DNA of 64,000 bases from Streptomyces sp. TN58 (GCF_001941845.1 NZ_CP018870.1:3566501-3630500); one strand, 5' to 3'; positions 45,804-54,594 are shown, counted from the first letter of the stretch. Notes: generated by a model not told the origin, from the letters alone. Program-made: numbers and translations.

Positions 45804-48197
45804 TCACACCGTCCCGGCGACGCTCTGGTCGAGCATGTCGAAGGTGATCCTCGCCAGGGACAGTTCCAGCCGAGTCTTCCCGCCCGGCTCGGTAAGGAAC
45901 TCGCTGACGACCTCGAGGGGCCGCACGGTTTGCGCCACCTGCCGGTCTTTGACGGCATTGTCCGACCAGCCGTTCCAGGACGTCTTGAACACCGCTCCGT
46001 CAAGGAAGCTAGCCGGGCGCGCTCGGACGACCGCCGCGATGCCGGCGGCGTCCAAGTGAGTCACGAAAGCTCCGTCTTTGACCACGGTAGGCCAGTCCAA
46101 AGATGCGTCGGACCGCCCGGCGTCACGCTCCGCGCGCAGCCTGACGGCCTCCGGCAGGGCCTCCCAAAGCTCTTCGGCCATCGGCGCAACGATGGGGCCC
46201 ATCAGTTCGCGCACCCGGCCAAGCAGTGAGTCAGCCCGGTCGCGCAGCGCTGATTCGGTGACCCTCTGGTCGGGGAATTGCCGGGTGACCTCGGCCGCGA
46301 CCGCCGTGACCTTCTGTCCGTCCGGCTCAAAGGCGTGCAGAGTCTGGGCGATCTCCATCAGCGCGTAATCCCGGGGGTCCCGTCCGTACTCACGGAACAC
46401 CGGGTGCTCGCCGTGCACGAACACCTCCAGGTTCACTCCCTTACCCATGCGCGCGAGTGAGGGGACCTGCCGCTCGCGGTCGTCCAACAGTGGTGTGCGT
46501 GTGTCGAAGACCCTCACGACTTTGCGGCCCAGTCGAGGCAGCGTCACCTCACCCGTCAGATCGAAGACCTGACGGGAGTCGGCCCGATAGCGGTCGAAGC
46601 GCTGCTCTTCGGTTTCCACCGGCTCGGGCTCGGGTGCGGGGGCGAGAGTGGGCGGCGTCGCTCCCAGGTCCGGGCCGTTGGTTGAGCCGCCGCCCAGGGG
46701 GGTAAGCCCAGTGCGCCCGGTAAGCGAGGGGCTACCGGCGCCGGTAGGCCGCAGGGCGGCTTCGCCACCGTTTCGGGCCTCGTCGTGGGCCAGGACCGCT
46801 TGGTACCAGATCTCGTCCGAAAGGAACTCGGGGTGCTGGCCCGAGTGGAACTTCGTGCCCCACTCCCTGGCCGTGTCGTGGATGGCCGTGCTTCCGTTGC
46901 CAGGAATCAGGCAGCCAGCACCTGGGCGGTTTTCCTGATAGCCCTTGAAGATCTCTCCGAGGGGCGAGGTGTTCGCTGGGTACCCCGCGAGCTTGGCCTT
47001 CTTCGGCCGCATCGGGCCCTCGCCGCGCAGAGCGACGACAGCGTGCCGCCAGTCGCGACTCTCCCGGTTGAAGTCCATCTTCTGATAGCCCACCGGAACG
47101 TGGTCGAGGTGGATCTCGCCCACGATGCGCCCCTGAGTGGCAGGGATGTCCACCGGGTACTCCGGGATCTGGGTCCCGTCGTTCGGGTTCTCCCAGGAAA
47201 ACAGCGAGCGATCCCCGATTCGGATCTTCCTTCCGTTGCGCAGGAAGTCGATTCCGTAGTCGCTCTCGTCTAGGTAGCGCTGAACCCCGAACCAACCGTG
47301 GATACGGCGCTCACGCAACTGCATGTCGTCGCCGTCGCACTCTGCGCACCGGTCCAAGGCAAGATCAGGACTCTGCCAGTGGCCGCACTTCATACAGGCC
47401 AGCGCCGACGCGAGCGGAATGTCCACCGACCTGATGGCGGCAATCTCCCGCCCTTCCTTGGTCACCGTTCGCGAGGCAGACCAAACGCAGGGCAGTCGGG
47501 GCGAGACTGTCTTCCCGTTCACCTTCAGCCTAAAGCCGCGGCCAGCCATCGGGCCATCTGGAACGCCGGGCACCGGATTCTCGCCGCGCAGCAGGTAGGA
47601 GTAGACCCGACCGAGGTCGGCACGGACCGAGGCATGTCGGTTGGCCTTCTTCAGATCCTCAGCGATCTCGGTGCGCAACCGACGGACTATCACCTCGGTA
47701 CCGTGCTCGGAGATGTCTTGCTTGGGCTCCCGCCGCAGAGGCGTCCTGAAGCTGTCGTTCCGTGCGAGGCGGCGCAGATCAATCTCTACGACCAACCAGT
47801 CCGGGTCGCCCGCCCGTGTGGTCCGGACCTCAGTGTGGTGCCCCAGGCGGGCCGTGGCGATGTTGAAGCCCATGCCGAACAGCCCCAGACTGCCGTACCG
47901 TCGCTTGCCGCTGTAGCCGGCCTTCAGCGCGCTCTGCAGCGTCTCCAGGCTCATGCCCCGCCCGTTGTCGAGAAGGCCCACGATCGGATCGTCATCGCTG
48001 GGCTTCGGCAAGGTGATCCAGACCTCCTGCGCCTCGCTGCGGTCCGGGTCTGTCAGGAAGTCATCGAAGGAGTTGTCGATCAGCTCTGCCAGACACTGCC
48101 ATGGCTTGTAGGGGATGTCGCCCAGCGCCTCCAGTAGCTGTGGAGAAGGCGTGAGGTCGATCTCCTCGGACAGAACCTGTGCGGCGTCGGTCGACAA
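45804..48197 (-). CDS. MORC/MutL-like GHKL ATPase with zinc ribbon, defence-associated
   Basis: The product has about 797 residues from TTG 48197 (GGGAG seven bases upstream); the frame stays open to 48464, with ATG 48266 lacking a ribosome site. The GHKL fold shows the N-box ELIDNSFDDF at 38-47, DNGRGM at 77-82 and GLFGMGFN at 105-112. A CxxC...CxxC zinc ribbon (CMKCGHW ... CAECDGDD) lies in the middle, and a Pro-rich linker precedes a helical C-terminus. MORC/MutL-like ATPases of this kind occur in restriction-modification-like operons with helicases and nucleases, as here. It probably clamps DNA in an ATP-dependent way. Confidence 0.87.
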   Translation of the reverse strand: MSTDAAQVLSEEIDLTPSPQLLEALGDIPYKPWQCLAELIDNSFDDFLTDPDRSEAQEVWITLPKPSDDDPIVGLLDNGRGMSLETLQSALKAGYSGKRRYGSLGLFGMGFNIATARLGHHTEVRTTRAGDPDWLVVEIDLRRLARNDSFRTPLRREPKQDISEHGTEVIVRRLRTEIAEDLKKANRHASVRADLGRVYSYLLRGENPVPGVPDGPMAGRGFRLKVNGKTVSPRLPCVWSASRTVTKEGREIAAIRSVDIPLASALACMKCGHWQSPDLALDRCAECDGDDMQLRERRIHGWFGVQRYLDESDYGIDFLRNGRKIRIGDRSLFSWENPNDGTQIPEYPVDIPATQGRIVGEIHLDHVPVGYQKMDFNRESRDWRHAVVALRGEGPMRPKKAKLAGYPANTSPLGEIFKGYQENRPGAGCLIPGNGSTAIHDTAREWGTKFHSGQHPEFLSDEIWYQAVLAHDEARNGGEAALRPTGAGSPSLTGRTGLTPLGGGSTNGPDLGATPPTLAPAPEPEPVETEEQRFDRYRADSRQVFDLTGEVTLPRLGRKVVRVFDTRTPLLDDRERQVPSLARMGKGVNLEVFVHGEHPVFREYGRDPRDYALMEIAQTLHAFEPDGQKVTAVAAEVTRQFPDQRVTESALRDRADSLLGRVRELMGPIVAPMAEELWEALPEAVRLRAERDAGRSDASLDWPTVVKDGAFVTHLDAAGIAAVVRARPASFLDGAVFKTSWNGWSDNAVKDRQVAQTVRPLEVVSEFLTEPGGKTRLELSLARITFDMLDQSVAGTV

Positions 48198-48511
48198 AGT
48201 GCTACTCCCATCTGAAGTGTTGCTGGAGGACACCAGTTCATCCAGCTCTACCAAGAGATACCGCATGGCGCTGACACCAGGGCCAAGTCCTGCTGAAGGC
48301 ATCGGTTTAGGCGAGGTCTCTGACCGCGCGCTCTGGGATGAGTCAAGGAGAAAGGGCTGTCTGCCGGACACCAAGAGCGGCCCAGTCCACTCACGCGGCG
48401 CACGCGACGTCGGCCTCCCGAACCACGAACCCGCGTAGGTTCCCTGTGCTGTGTGGGCAACCACCCGTACGACTCATTGCACCTGGGTCGGCCCCGGGGT
48501 GAGCTGTTGCC
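48198..48511. promoter_or_regulatory. Divergent region between the GHKL operon and a hypothetical gene
   Basis: These 314 bases lie between the preferred start of the GHKL gene and the plus-strand gene at 48512, and should hold both promoters. Part of the left side may be coding if the GHKL gene starts earlier (48266 or 48464). The stretch 48290-48350 is less GC-rich. I see no operator repeats. Confidence 0.4.
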
Positions 48512-49933
48512 ATGCATCGCTGGTCTCCCCTGAACGAACGACAGCTCGCCCTGCTCGGCCGGCTCGCGAACGGCAATGAGTCCGAGGAGCCCTGGGACCC
48601 CGGCGAGTTCCGCACCGCCTACGCGCTGCCCGACAGAGGGCTGGTGACGATCAAGCGCAGCGGGAGTGAGGTGGATGCCAAGGTCACCGAGGCAGGCACC
48701 TTCTACATCCAGCATGGCCACCACCCGGACGACCCCGCGCACGCCGAGGAAAAGAAGACCGCAAGGGGGAAGGCGGCGGGTGGCACACGCTCCGCGTCCT
48801 ACGCCGACAGGCCAGTGGCACTCGCCCGTCGGACCAAGGCGAAGGAGCTCATCGAGCGACTCGTTAGGGACAGGCGGGTCACCTTCACCGCGCCCGACGA
48901 CGCCACGGTGACGGAGTGGCGACGCGTGATCGACTACGCGAAGCGCCACAGCCTCGTCCCTGAGAGCAAGCGCATCGAAAGTCTCCGCATGTGGAATCGC
49001 GACCTGCAGATCTCTCTGATTGAGGGACCACACCCCAACTCACTGCGCCAGAGGCCGGATGAGGCGCCACCGGTCCACGTACCCACTCAGTTGCGCTCTC
49101 CGCAGCCGGTCGTGGCCTCACTGAGAGACGACGAGGGCCGACTCGTCATGCCCGCCCCACTGCGCCGCCGATCGTTGCTGCTCCTCCAGGGCCTCGCGGC
49201 CGAGGCAGTACGTCGAGGGCACAAGGTGAAGGAACATGAAGTCCCCTCCCGCCGGCGCAGTCGCGCCTACACCACGTACGACGGGCGGCACCACCCCTCC
49301 AGCTACTCCCTCCGTGAGGGCGAACTGGACTTGGTCGTGGACGGCTTCACCTACACCGTCACGATCCAGCAGGAGTCTCCCCAGTCCACCGACCCGGAGC
49401 GCTCGAAGAGCCTTGTGATCGAACTCGGCTACAGCCGATCCAGCCGGCAGTCCCGCTGGGCCGATCGCAAGCGCTGGGTGCTGGAGGACATCCTGGGAGC
49501 AGTGCTCCGGGAGATCGAGACCCGCGCCGTAGAGGACGCCCAGCGGAAGGTGGACGAGGAGCGGGCGAAGGCCGAGCGCGAGGTCCGCTGGCGGGCGGCC
49601 ATGGAGAAGGCGAAGGACCTGGCCGCGCAGGAACAGTATGCCGAGGTACTCCGCGCACAGGCCGGCCACTGGCAGGAAGCGACAAGCCTGAGCGCGTACT
49701 GCAACGCCCTGGAGCGTCGGCTGGAAGAGGCGGCCGGGGAAGACGAGGCGGCGGTGGCCTCAGCACGAGGGTGGCTAGCCTGGGCACGCCGTTACGTTCA
49801 GAGCCTCGACCCACTGACCCGTCTACCCGGCATGCCCTCCGCTCGCGAACCGAAGCCCGAGGAGCTGGCACCCTACCTGAACGGCTGGAGCCCACACGGC
49901 CCCGAAGCTCACCGCGGATGGGGCGCTCGCTGA
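48512..49933 (+). CDS. Conserved Streptomyces hypothetical protein (often labelled PE-PGRS family)
   Basis: The product has 473 residues, beginning MHRWSPLNERQLALLGRLAN with a winged-helix-like N-terminus (ALPDRGLVTIKRSG). A basic linker (EEKKTARGKAAGG) follows, then a domain with ARRTKAKELIERLVRDR and VTEWRRVIDYAKRHSLVP, and a C-terminal coiled coil rich in Glu, Arg and Ala (about 350-440) that ends in a folded tail. Similar proteins are widespread in Streptomyces near mobile or defence DNA; the PE-PGRS label they often carry is misleading. Function is unknown. It is monocistronic here, between two defence modules. Confidence 0.82.
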   Translation: MHRWSPLNERQLALLGRLANGNESEEPWDPGEFRTAYALPDRGLVTIKRSGSEVDAKVTEAGTFYIQHGHHPDDPAHAEEKKTARGKAAGGTRSASYADRPVALARRTKAKELIERLVRDRRVTFTAPDDATVTEWRRVIDYAKRHSLVPESKRIESLRMWNRDLQISLIEGPHPNSLRQRPDEAPPVHVPTQLRSPQPVVASLRDDEGRLVMPAPLRRRSLLLLQGLAAEAVRRGHKVKEHEVPSRRRSRAYTTYDGRHHPSSYSLREGELDLVVDGFTYTVTIQQESPQSTDPERSKSLVIELGYSRSSRQSRWADRKRWVLEDILGAVLREIETRAVEDAQRKVDEERAKAEREVRWRAAMEKAKDLAAQEQYAEVLRAQAGHWQEATSLSAYCNALERRLEEAAGEDEAAVASARGWLAWARRYVQSLDPLTRLPGMPSAREPKPEELAPYLNGWSPHGPEAHRGWGAR

Positions 49934-50034
49934 GGAGAGAGCGTCATCCACGAGCAAGGGCTCGCGAGCCGGACGCGCGCTTCCTTCTGCGAGGTCGGCG
50001 CGGCAGGGGCCCAGTCGCTCTTACAGCAAGGCTG

Positions 50035-51612
50035 CTACGCCCCATAGAACTCGGGGGTGCTATCCCACACCCTCGTGCCGCAGTAGTACCGGGTTGCACT
50101 CGGGTACTCGACACCTCGCTCCCGATACATCACGACGTACCCCGATAGCGCACTGACCTGCCACTCCGCCCCCAGCGCTGCAGCCAACAGGCGGAACGCC
50201 TTATCTGCGGAAATGGCACCCTCGGGCACCTCCACCGAGACAGTTTCAATCTCACGGCCCTGATAAGCGAACCTGAAAAGATAGGGAAGCTTCCCCTTGA
50301 CTAAGGTTGCGAACTCAAGCACCGCCATCCGCCCACTTGGGCCATCATTTCGAATCACCCAGTCGAGGTTGATCGGGTGCTGCGCGTCAAAGTGCTGAAA
50401 CTTGAGCGCCGTACGGTCACGATTACGTCCAGGATCCGAGTTGCCGAACCCGTTCATATGCCAAGGGATTTCCTCCCCTTGGTCACGCAATCGATTAACG
50501 AGCAGGCGTGCAGGATTCACCACAGATAGGTCATCCTCTACATACAGCCGCGCGAAGGACATCTCGTTCACATCTATGTTGAGGCGTCCGCTGATTTTCA
50601 CCATCTGCCCCTGAAGCCGCTGCCTCAATGAGCGGTCGGACTGCCCCACATAGACAATCGCGCCTTCATTTCGCGCCTGACGTCGATACAGCTGATAGAT
50701 CCCGGGGGAGTCATCGAGGGTGGCCAGGTTCTCCAGCGTGAGATCAACTGGATCCTGCTTTTCCATGAGCCGAATCAACAACTCTTCGGCTTCCGGGGTG
50801 ATCAGCCTGACCGTGAGATCGCCAGCGCGCTCCGCCGTGTGCCCAGGGGGACGAAACGCCGTGTTTCGGGTGAAGGTGTACAGGTCGACAGTGTCCGTAC
50901 CACGTCGATTCGGCTCCGGAAGGCCCCGCGATTGAATCAGCAGTCGAAGTTCGCGGTAGATGTCGCCCAACGTAAGTGCCGAAGGGCCGTCGTGAATCCC
51001 CTCGCGCACAACGTCCAGGAACGCACGGGTGAACGAGGTTGGAACGGTGATCTGCTCAGCCAGCGGTACGACGTGCGCGGCAGCGTCTGCAGCAGTCAAC
51101 GTGTAAGCGCCGCTCACGGCGGTGACATCCGCAAAGTGGCTGTCACCGCCGGCCGACAACCCCTGGATGACGCGACCGGAATAGCAGCAGTCCAGAATGA
51201 CGATTTTTACTTGCGCTGGGCTCCCCATCACAATATGCCGGACTTTAGAATACTCCAGACCGGTCAGATCCGGATCACGCAAATCCGTACCCTGGACTGC
51301 AAGACAAACATCGCCTAGATCGGAGATTACGCCGTGCCCCACGAAGTAGACCAATAGCGTATCGCTGGTCTGCTCGGCGATCCGGCGAAGTTTCTGCGCA
51401 AGCATCGCAGCGTTCTCAGGGTTTTCAATGATGGTTACGCGATCCTCTGACCACCCGCAAAGTTCAGGGTCGGTCAGTACGTCAAACATGCCGCGCACAC
51501 TATTGAGTGCGGCCGGGACCTCAGGAAAGGCGGTGTCTCGATAACTCGAGACACCTATGAGCACCGCATGCGATTCACCATGACTGATATCCTCAGTCTC
51601 CACGGGCGCCAT
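50035..51612 (-). CDS. Caspase-like protease fused to a catalytically defective Eco29kI-type GIY-YIG domain
   Basis: The product has 525 residues. Residues 1-250 are a caspase/metacaspase p20 domain (HAVLIGVSSYRD, catalytic His93 in YFVGHG, Cys143 in DCCYSG). Residues about 285-525 are homologous to the intact Eco29kI-like enzyme at 52321-53160: GIYQLY (Tyr306), YVGQ (Tyr321), Arg332, NGFGN (Asn387) and GRNRDRTALKFQHFD. Two active-site positions have changed: Gln336 replaces the His four residues after the Arg, and Ala368 replaces the metal-binding Glu. So the protease looks active and the nuclease dead. It overlaps the EACC1 gene by 20 bases. Confidence 0.92.
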   Translation of the reverse strand: MAPVETEDISHGESHAVLIGVSSYRDTAFPEVPAALNSVRGMFDVLTDPELCGWSEDRVTIIENPENAAMLAQKLRRIAEQTSDTLLVYFVGHGVISDLGDVCLAVQGTDLRDPDLTGLEYSKVRHIVMGSPAQVKIVILDCCYSGRVIQGLSAGGDSHFADVTAVSGAYTLTAADAAAHVVPLAEQITVPTSFTRAFLDVVREGIHDGPSALTLGDIYRELRLLIQSRGLPEPNRRGTDTVDLYTFTRNTAFRPPGHTAERAGDLTVRLITPEAEELLIRLMEKQDPVDLTLENLATLDDSPGIYQLYRRQARNEGAIVYVGQSDRSLRQRLQGQMVKISGRLNIDVNEMSFARLYVEDDLSVVNPARLLVNRLRDQGEEIPWHMNGFGNSDPGRNRDRTALKFQHFDAQHPINLDWVIRNDGPSGRMAVLEFATLVKGKLPYLFRFAYQGREIETVSVEVPEGAISADKAFRLLAAALGAEWQVSALSGYVVMYRERGVEYPSATRYYCGTRVWDSTPEFYGA

Positions 51613-51952
51613 CCATGAAACGCTTGATCAGCTCCTCCGCCTCGTCCGCACTACTGGCCTCAATCTCCAGCGTTCGGTCCGCCCGCGTAATCGTGATCCG
51701 CAGTTTCGGGTCACTGCGACGGCTCTGCAGCCAGGTCGCCACGGAGCTGGCAAGCACAGTGGCGATCCCGCCAGACCCCAGCGCCACGGAAACCACTTCG
51801 AACGCACCGCCCAGCTGTCCAGGCTCCGGATTGCTCCGCACCTGCTGAACTCGGCCCTGCAGGCGACGCTCACCCCGAAGCCATTCAGACAGCCCGATGA
51901 GGTCGTCGACGGTCTTTGACGACTGCAGCCTGAGTTCTACGTTCACGTCCAC
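51593..51952 (-). CDS. EACC1-like adaptor (effector-associated constant component)
   Basis: From GTG 51952 the product is about 119 residues: VNVELRLQSSKTVDDLIGLS, then ERRLQGRVQQV, the hydrophobic GGAFEVVSVALGSGGIATVL segment and WLQSRRSDPKLRITITRAD. This matches the EACC1 proteins that sit beside caspase-like and other effectors in actinobacterial NTP-dependent conflict systems. The central hydrophobic helix may insert in a membrane or mediate assembly. Its 3' end overlaps the caspase gene by 20 bases, so the two are co-translated. GTG 51946 is an alternative start with better ribosome-site spacing; an upstream ATG at 52048 would add 32 unlike residues. Confidence 0.82.
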   Translation of the reverse strand: MDVNVELRLQSSKTVDDLIGLSEWLRGERRLQGRVQQVRSNPEPGQLGGAFEVVSVALGSGGIATVLASSVATWLQSRRSDPKLRITITRADRTLEIEASSADEAEELIKRFMDGARGD

Positions 51953-52057
51953 ACAGCCCCCATCTGTCCCCTTGCCGCATGGCCACCGGCCATGCAGAGG
52001 ATCCACCATACGATCACCCCAGGAGAAGGACGCATCCTCGGGTGACACCCGCAGGTC

Positions 52058-52246
52058 TCACAGCGTGCCGTTCTCCACAAGATCTCGAATCGCGTCAGCC
52101 TTGCGGCGGACGACGATTCGCCCATCTCCGTCGCTGTAGATGAGGACAGCGGCACCTGGAGACAGGCCAGCCTCCGCGAGCAGCCCCAAGGGGATCTCGA
52201 CAGTGCCAACGTCCGTCACGACAGCCTCAGCAGGTTCCCTGATCAC
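52058..52246 (-). CDS. AbrB/MazE-type (SpoVT-AbrB) small DNA-binding protein
   Basis: The 62-residue protein fits a swapped-hairpin AbrB domain: TDVGTVEIPLGLLAEAGLSP followed by GAAVLIYSDGDGRIVVRRK and a C-terminal tail ADAIRDLVENG. Such proteins are antitoxins or local transcription regulators. It lies upstream of the EACC1-caspase pair on the same strand and may control its expression. No toxin gene of the MazF or VapC type is adjacent, which argues for a regulator of the caspase module rather than a classic toxin-antitoxin pair. Confidence 0.75.
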   Translation of the reverse strand: MIREPAEAVVTDVGTVEIPLGLLAEAGLSPGAAVLIYSDGDGRIVVRRKADAIRDLVENGTL

Positions 52247-52320
52247 GCCGCTAGTGTGTCACCTCGCGCCACGCCGGTAGCGAGCTGCCACCTGAAGGCG
52301 GCGCGAGGTTCCTTGCCCGA

Positions 52321-53160
52321 TCAGTCGCCGAAGATCGGCTGATCCACTTCGACGTCTCCAGCGGGCTCAGCCTCCGGCACGGCACCAATCTGCTGGCCGG
52401 CGCGGTAGTACCGCCATGCGCTCTTGTACTCGTTCCGGCTGTCGTCGTACATGATTACGTAGCCCATGAGGGCAGTGACCTGCCACTTGGTCGGTATTTC
52501 CGCGGAGATCAGTTGGAAGAGCTCGTCGGCGGTCATCCCCGCCGCCGGCACATGGATGCGTCGAGTCTTGAACTCTGCCGACTTTCCGTACCTGAAGTTG
52601 TACGGGAGGTCAGCCTTGATCGTTTCCAGGAGTGAATGCAGCGTCGTCTCGCCGGCCTGCAGGCCCTCGACGGGTCGGTCCAAGTCGATCGGGAACAAGA
52701 CATCGAAGTGGTTCTGCTTCAGGACCGTGCTGTCCCGCTGACGGCCGGGGTCCTTGTTACCGAAGCCGTTGTTGTTCCAGGGGATGTCGCCCTGGCCCTT
52801 GTGGTGACTGATGAGCAGCCGTTCCGGGGCGAGGGCCGAGAAGTCTTCCGCCACGTACAGGCATGAGAAGGCCATCTCGGCCAGGGAGATGTTGCGGCGC
52901 CCCGAGATCTTGCGGAGGTGGTTGTGGAGGCGGGTCGGCAGGGACTTCTCGGCCTTGCCGACATAGACGAACTCGCCGTTCAGGTACAGCTGGTAGACCC
53001 CGGGCTTCTCCTTGAGCCGCGCGATGTTCTCCTCGGCGAGGGGAGCCCTGTCGAGTCCCTTGAGTGCAGCGGCCAGCTGGTCGCCGAGCGCCTTGGTGAT
53101 GCTCAGGGTGAAGTCCTTGTGGTACTGCGTCCCGTCGTCGGAGCCCACCACCGGCGCCAT
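52321..53160 (-). CDS. Type II restriction endonuclease, Eco29kI family (GIY-YIG; predicted CCGCGG)
   Basis: From ATG 53160 (AAGGGAG eight bases upstream) the product is 279 residues. The GIY-YIG centre is complete: Tyr56 (GVYQLY), Tyr66 (YVGKA), Arg77, His81, Glu113 (APERLL) and the NNNGFGNKDPG loop with Asn131, corresponding to the catalytic set described for Eco29kI. That enzyme cuts CCGCGG; the specificity here is inferred from family. It is divergent from a C5 methyltransferase, the expected partner. The C-terminal half (TKWQVTALMGYVIMY) is shared with the caspase fusion, showing the two GIY-YIG regions are paralogues. Confidence 0.88.
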   Translation of the reverse strand: MAPVVGSDDGTQYHKDFTLSITKALGDQLAAALKGLDRAPLAEENIARLKEKPGVYQLYLNGEFVYVGKAEKSLPTRLHNHLRKISGRRNISLAEMAFSCLYVAEDFSALAPERLLISHHKGQGDIPWNNNGFGNKDPGRQRDSTVLKQNHFDVLFPIDLDRPVEGLQAGETTLHSLLETIKADLPYNFRYGKSAEFKTRRIHVPAAGMTADELFQLISAEIPTKWQVTALMGYVIMYDDSRNEYKSAWRYYRAGQQIGAVPEAEPAGDVEVDQPIFGD

Positions 53161-53243
53161 CCGTCCCACTCCCTTGGTCGACATGATCTCGGAAACCCTA
53201 TCTGCGACCTGTACACGTGGCCGAACCTTCACCTCGAAATGGC

Positions 53244-53271
53244 TTGGAGATCTACAACTCCGCGGTATGCT
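53244..53271 (+). promoter_or_regulatory. Probable promoter of the C5 methyltransferase, containing a CCGCGG site
   Basis: TTGGAG (53244-53249) and TATGCT (53266-53271) are separated by 16 bases, and ATG follows six bases after the -10 box, so the message would be leaderless. There is no ribosome site before this ATG. CCGCGG at 53260-53265 abuts the -10 box; it is the sequence predicted to be methylated by the enzyme encoded downstream, so methylation could feed back on transcription. Box assignment is by eye. Confidence 0.5.
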
Positions 53272-53277
53272 TTTGAA

Positions 53278-54594
53278 ATGGCTGAACTGCAAGAAGGATC
53301 AAAGAAGGACCGCACGGGCGTCGAACTCTTCGCTGGCGCTGGCGGTCTGGCCATGGCCGTCCACCGTGCTGGATTCCGCCCCCTGCTCTTCAATGAGTTC
53401 GCCAAGCGGGCGTGCGAGACCCTGGAGACCAACGGGGCTCAGCGACTGCCCGACGGCCAGAAGCCGACCCATGTCCCCGGGCCCGACGAGAAGGTTCCCC
53501 TCGTCGCGGGCGATGTCCAAAAACTCGACATGGACTACCTGGCGGGCCAGGTAGACGTGCTCGCCGGCGGTCCTCCCTGCCAGCCGTTCAGCCTCGGCGG
53601 CGTCGCCAAGGGTGACGAGGACAAGCGGAACATGTTCCCGCAGATGTTCAAGGCCGTCCGGCAGATCCAGCCGAAGGCCGTGATCTGCGAGAACGTGCGC
53701 GGCCTGCTCAGGCCCTCGTTCCGCCGCTACTTCGACTACATCCAGCGCGAGCTGGAGCTGCCCTTCGAGGAACGAGCCGAAGGCACTGACTGGGAGCAGC
53801 ACTACGAGTACCTGCTGGAGCGCCGCGAGAAGGAGTTGGACGACCCCAGGAAGCGGTACGACATCGTCATGATGCCGGTGAACGCGGCCGACTACGGGGT
53901 CCCGCAGATTCGCAATCGCGTGATCATCGTCGCCTTTCGTCGCGACCTGAACGTCGACCTCGAGCTCTTCAAGGACCTCGTGAGGCCGACACACTCCGAG
54001 ACCGCCCTCTTCCGATCCATGGAGGACGGGAGCTACTGGGAGCGACACTCGAACGTCCCCAGTCACGTGCGCGAGTGGGTCATGGCCCGCCTCCCGAAGA
54101 CCATGCCGATGGACGACGGCCTGCTCCCCTGGCACACCCTGCGTGACGCGATCGCCGGCATCGGCGACAACAAGCCACTGCCAGAGGTGCCGGACGAGTG
54201 GCTGGACCGCACCGAGCACTTCCTCGGCGGGTTCACGGAACACATCGGCTGGCCCGGTGCCCGCATCTATGACGGGCACACCCCCAACGAACTCGACCGC
54301 CCGGCGAAGACCGTCAAGGCCGGCGTGCACGGCGTGCCCGGCGGCGAGTCGGTCATGCTCCTGGACGAGCTGGTGGCCGACAAGGCTGCTCAGGGCGGCG
54401 TCCGTTACAAGTACCGGTACATGACGGTCCGCGAAACCGCTCGCGTCATGACCTTCCCCGACACGTGGGAGCTCAAGGGCCCACGGGGGGAGAAGATGCG
54501 CCAGCTCGGCAACGCCGTACCCGTTGCCCTTGGCGAGGTCTTCGCCAAGGCGGTCGCCGCCGTCCTGGACGAGGCGGAGGAGCGCCAGAAGTGA
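53278..54594 (+). CDS. DNA C5-cytosine methyltransferase, partner of the Eco29kI-type endonuclease
   Basis: The product has 438 residues from ATG 53278. Motif I is GVELFAGAGGLAMAVHRAG, motif IV is GGPPCQPFSLGG with nucleophile Cys101, motif VI is ICENVRGLL, motif VIII is YGVPQIRNRVIIV and motif X is MRQLGNAVPVALGEVFAKAV. Between VIII and IX sits a target-recognition region of about 150 residues. It should protect CCGCGG sites from the divergent endonuclease. Its stop overlaps the Vsr start (TGATG), so the two are translated together. Confidence 0.92.
   Translation: MAELQEGSKKDRTGVELFAGAGGLAMAVHRAGFRPLLFNEFAKRACETLETNGAQRLPDGQKPTHVPGPDEKVPLVAGDVQKLDMDYLAGQVDVLAGGPPCQPFSLGGVAKGDEDKRNMFPQMFKAVRQIQPKAVICENVRGLLRPSFRRYFDYIQRELELPFEERAEGTDWEQHYEYLLERREKELDDPRKRYDIVMMPVNAADYGVPQIRNRVIIVAFRRDLNVDLELFKDLVRPTHSETALFRSMEDGSYWERHSNVPSHVREWVMARLPKTMPMDDGLLPWHTLRDAIAGIGDNKPLPEVPDEWLDRTEHFLGGFTEHIGWPGARIYDGHTPNELDRPAKTVKAGVHGVPGGESVMLLDELVADKAAQGGVRYKYRYMTVRETARVMTFPDTWELKGPRGEKMRQLGNAVPVALGEVFAKAVAAVLDEAEERQK

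Noticed and set aside
50320-50800. The GIY-YIG half of the caspase fusion as a working second restriction enzyme
   Set aside because: The His and Glu needed for catalysis are replaced by Gln336 and Ala368, although structural residues are kept.
52058-52246. AbrB-like protein as antitoxin of a classic toxin-antitoxin pair
   Set aside because: No MazF, PIN or other small toxin gene is adjacent; the nearest partner is EACC1, so a regulator is more likely.
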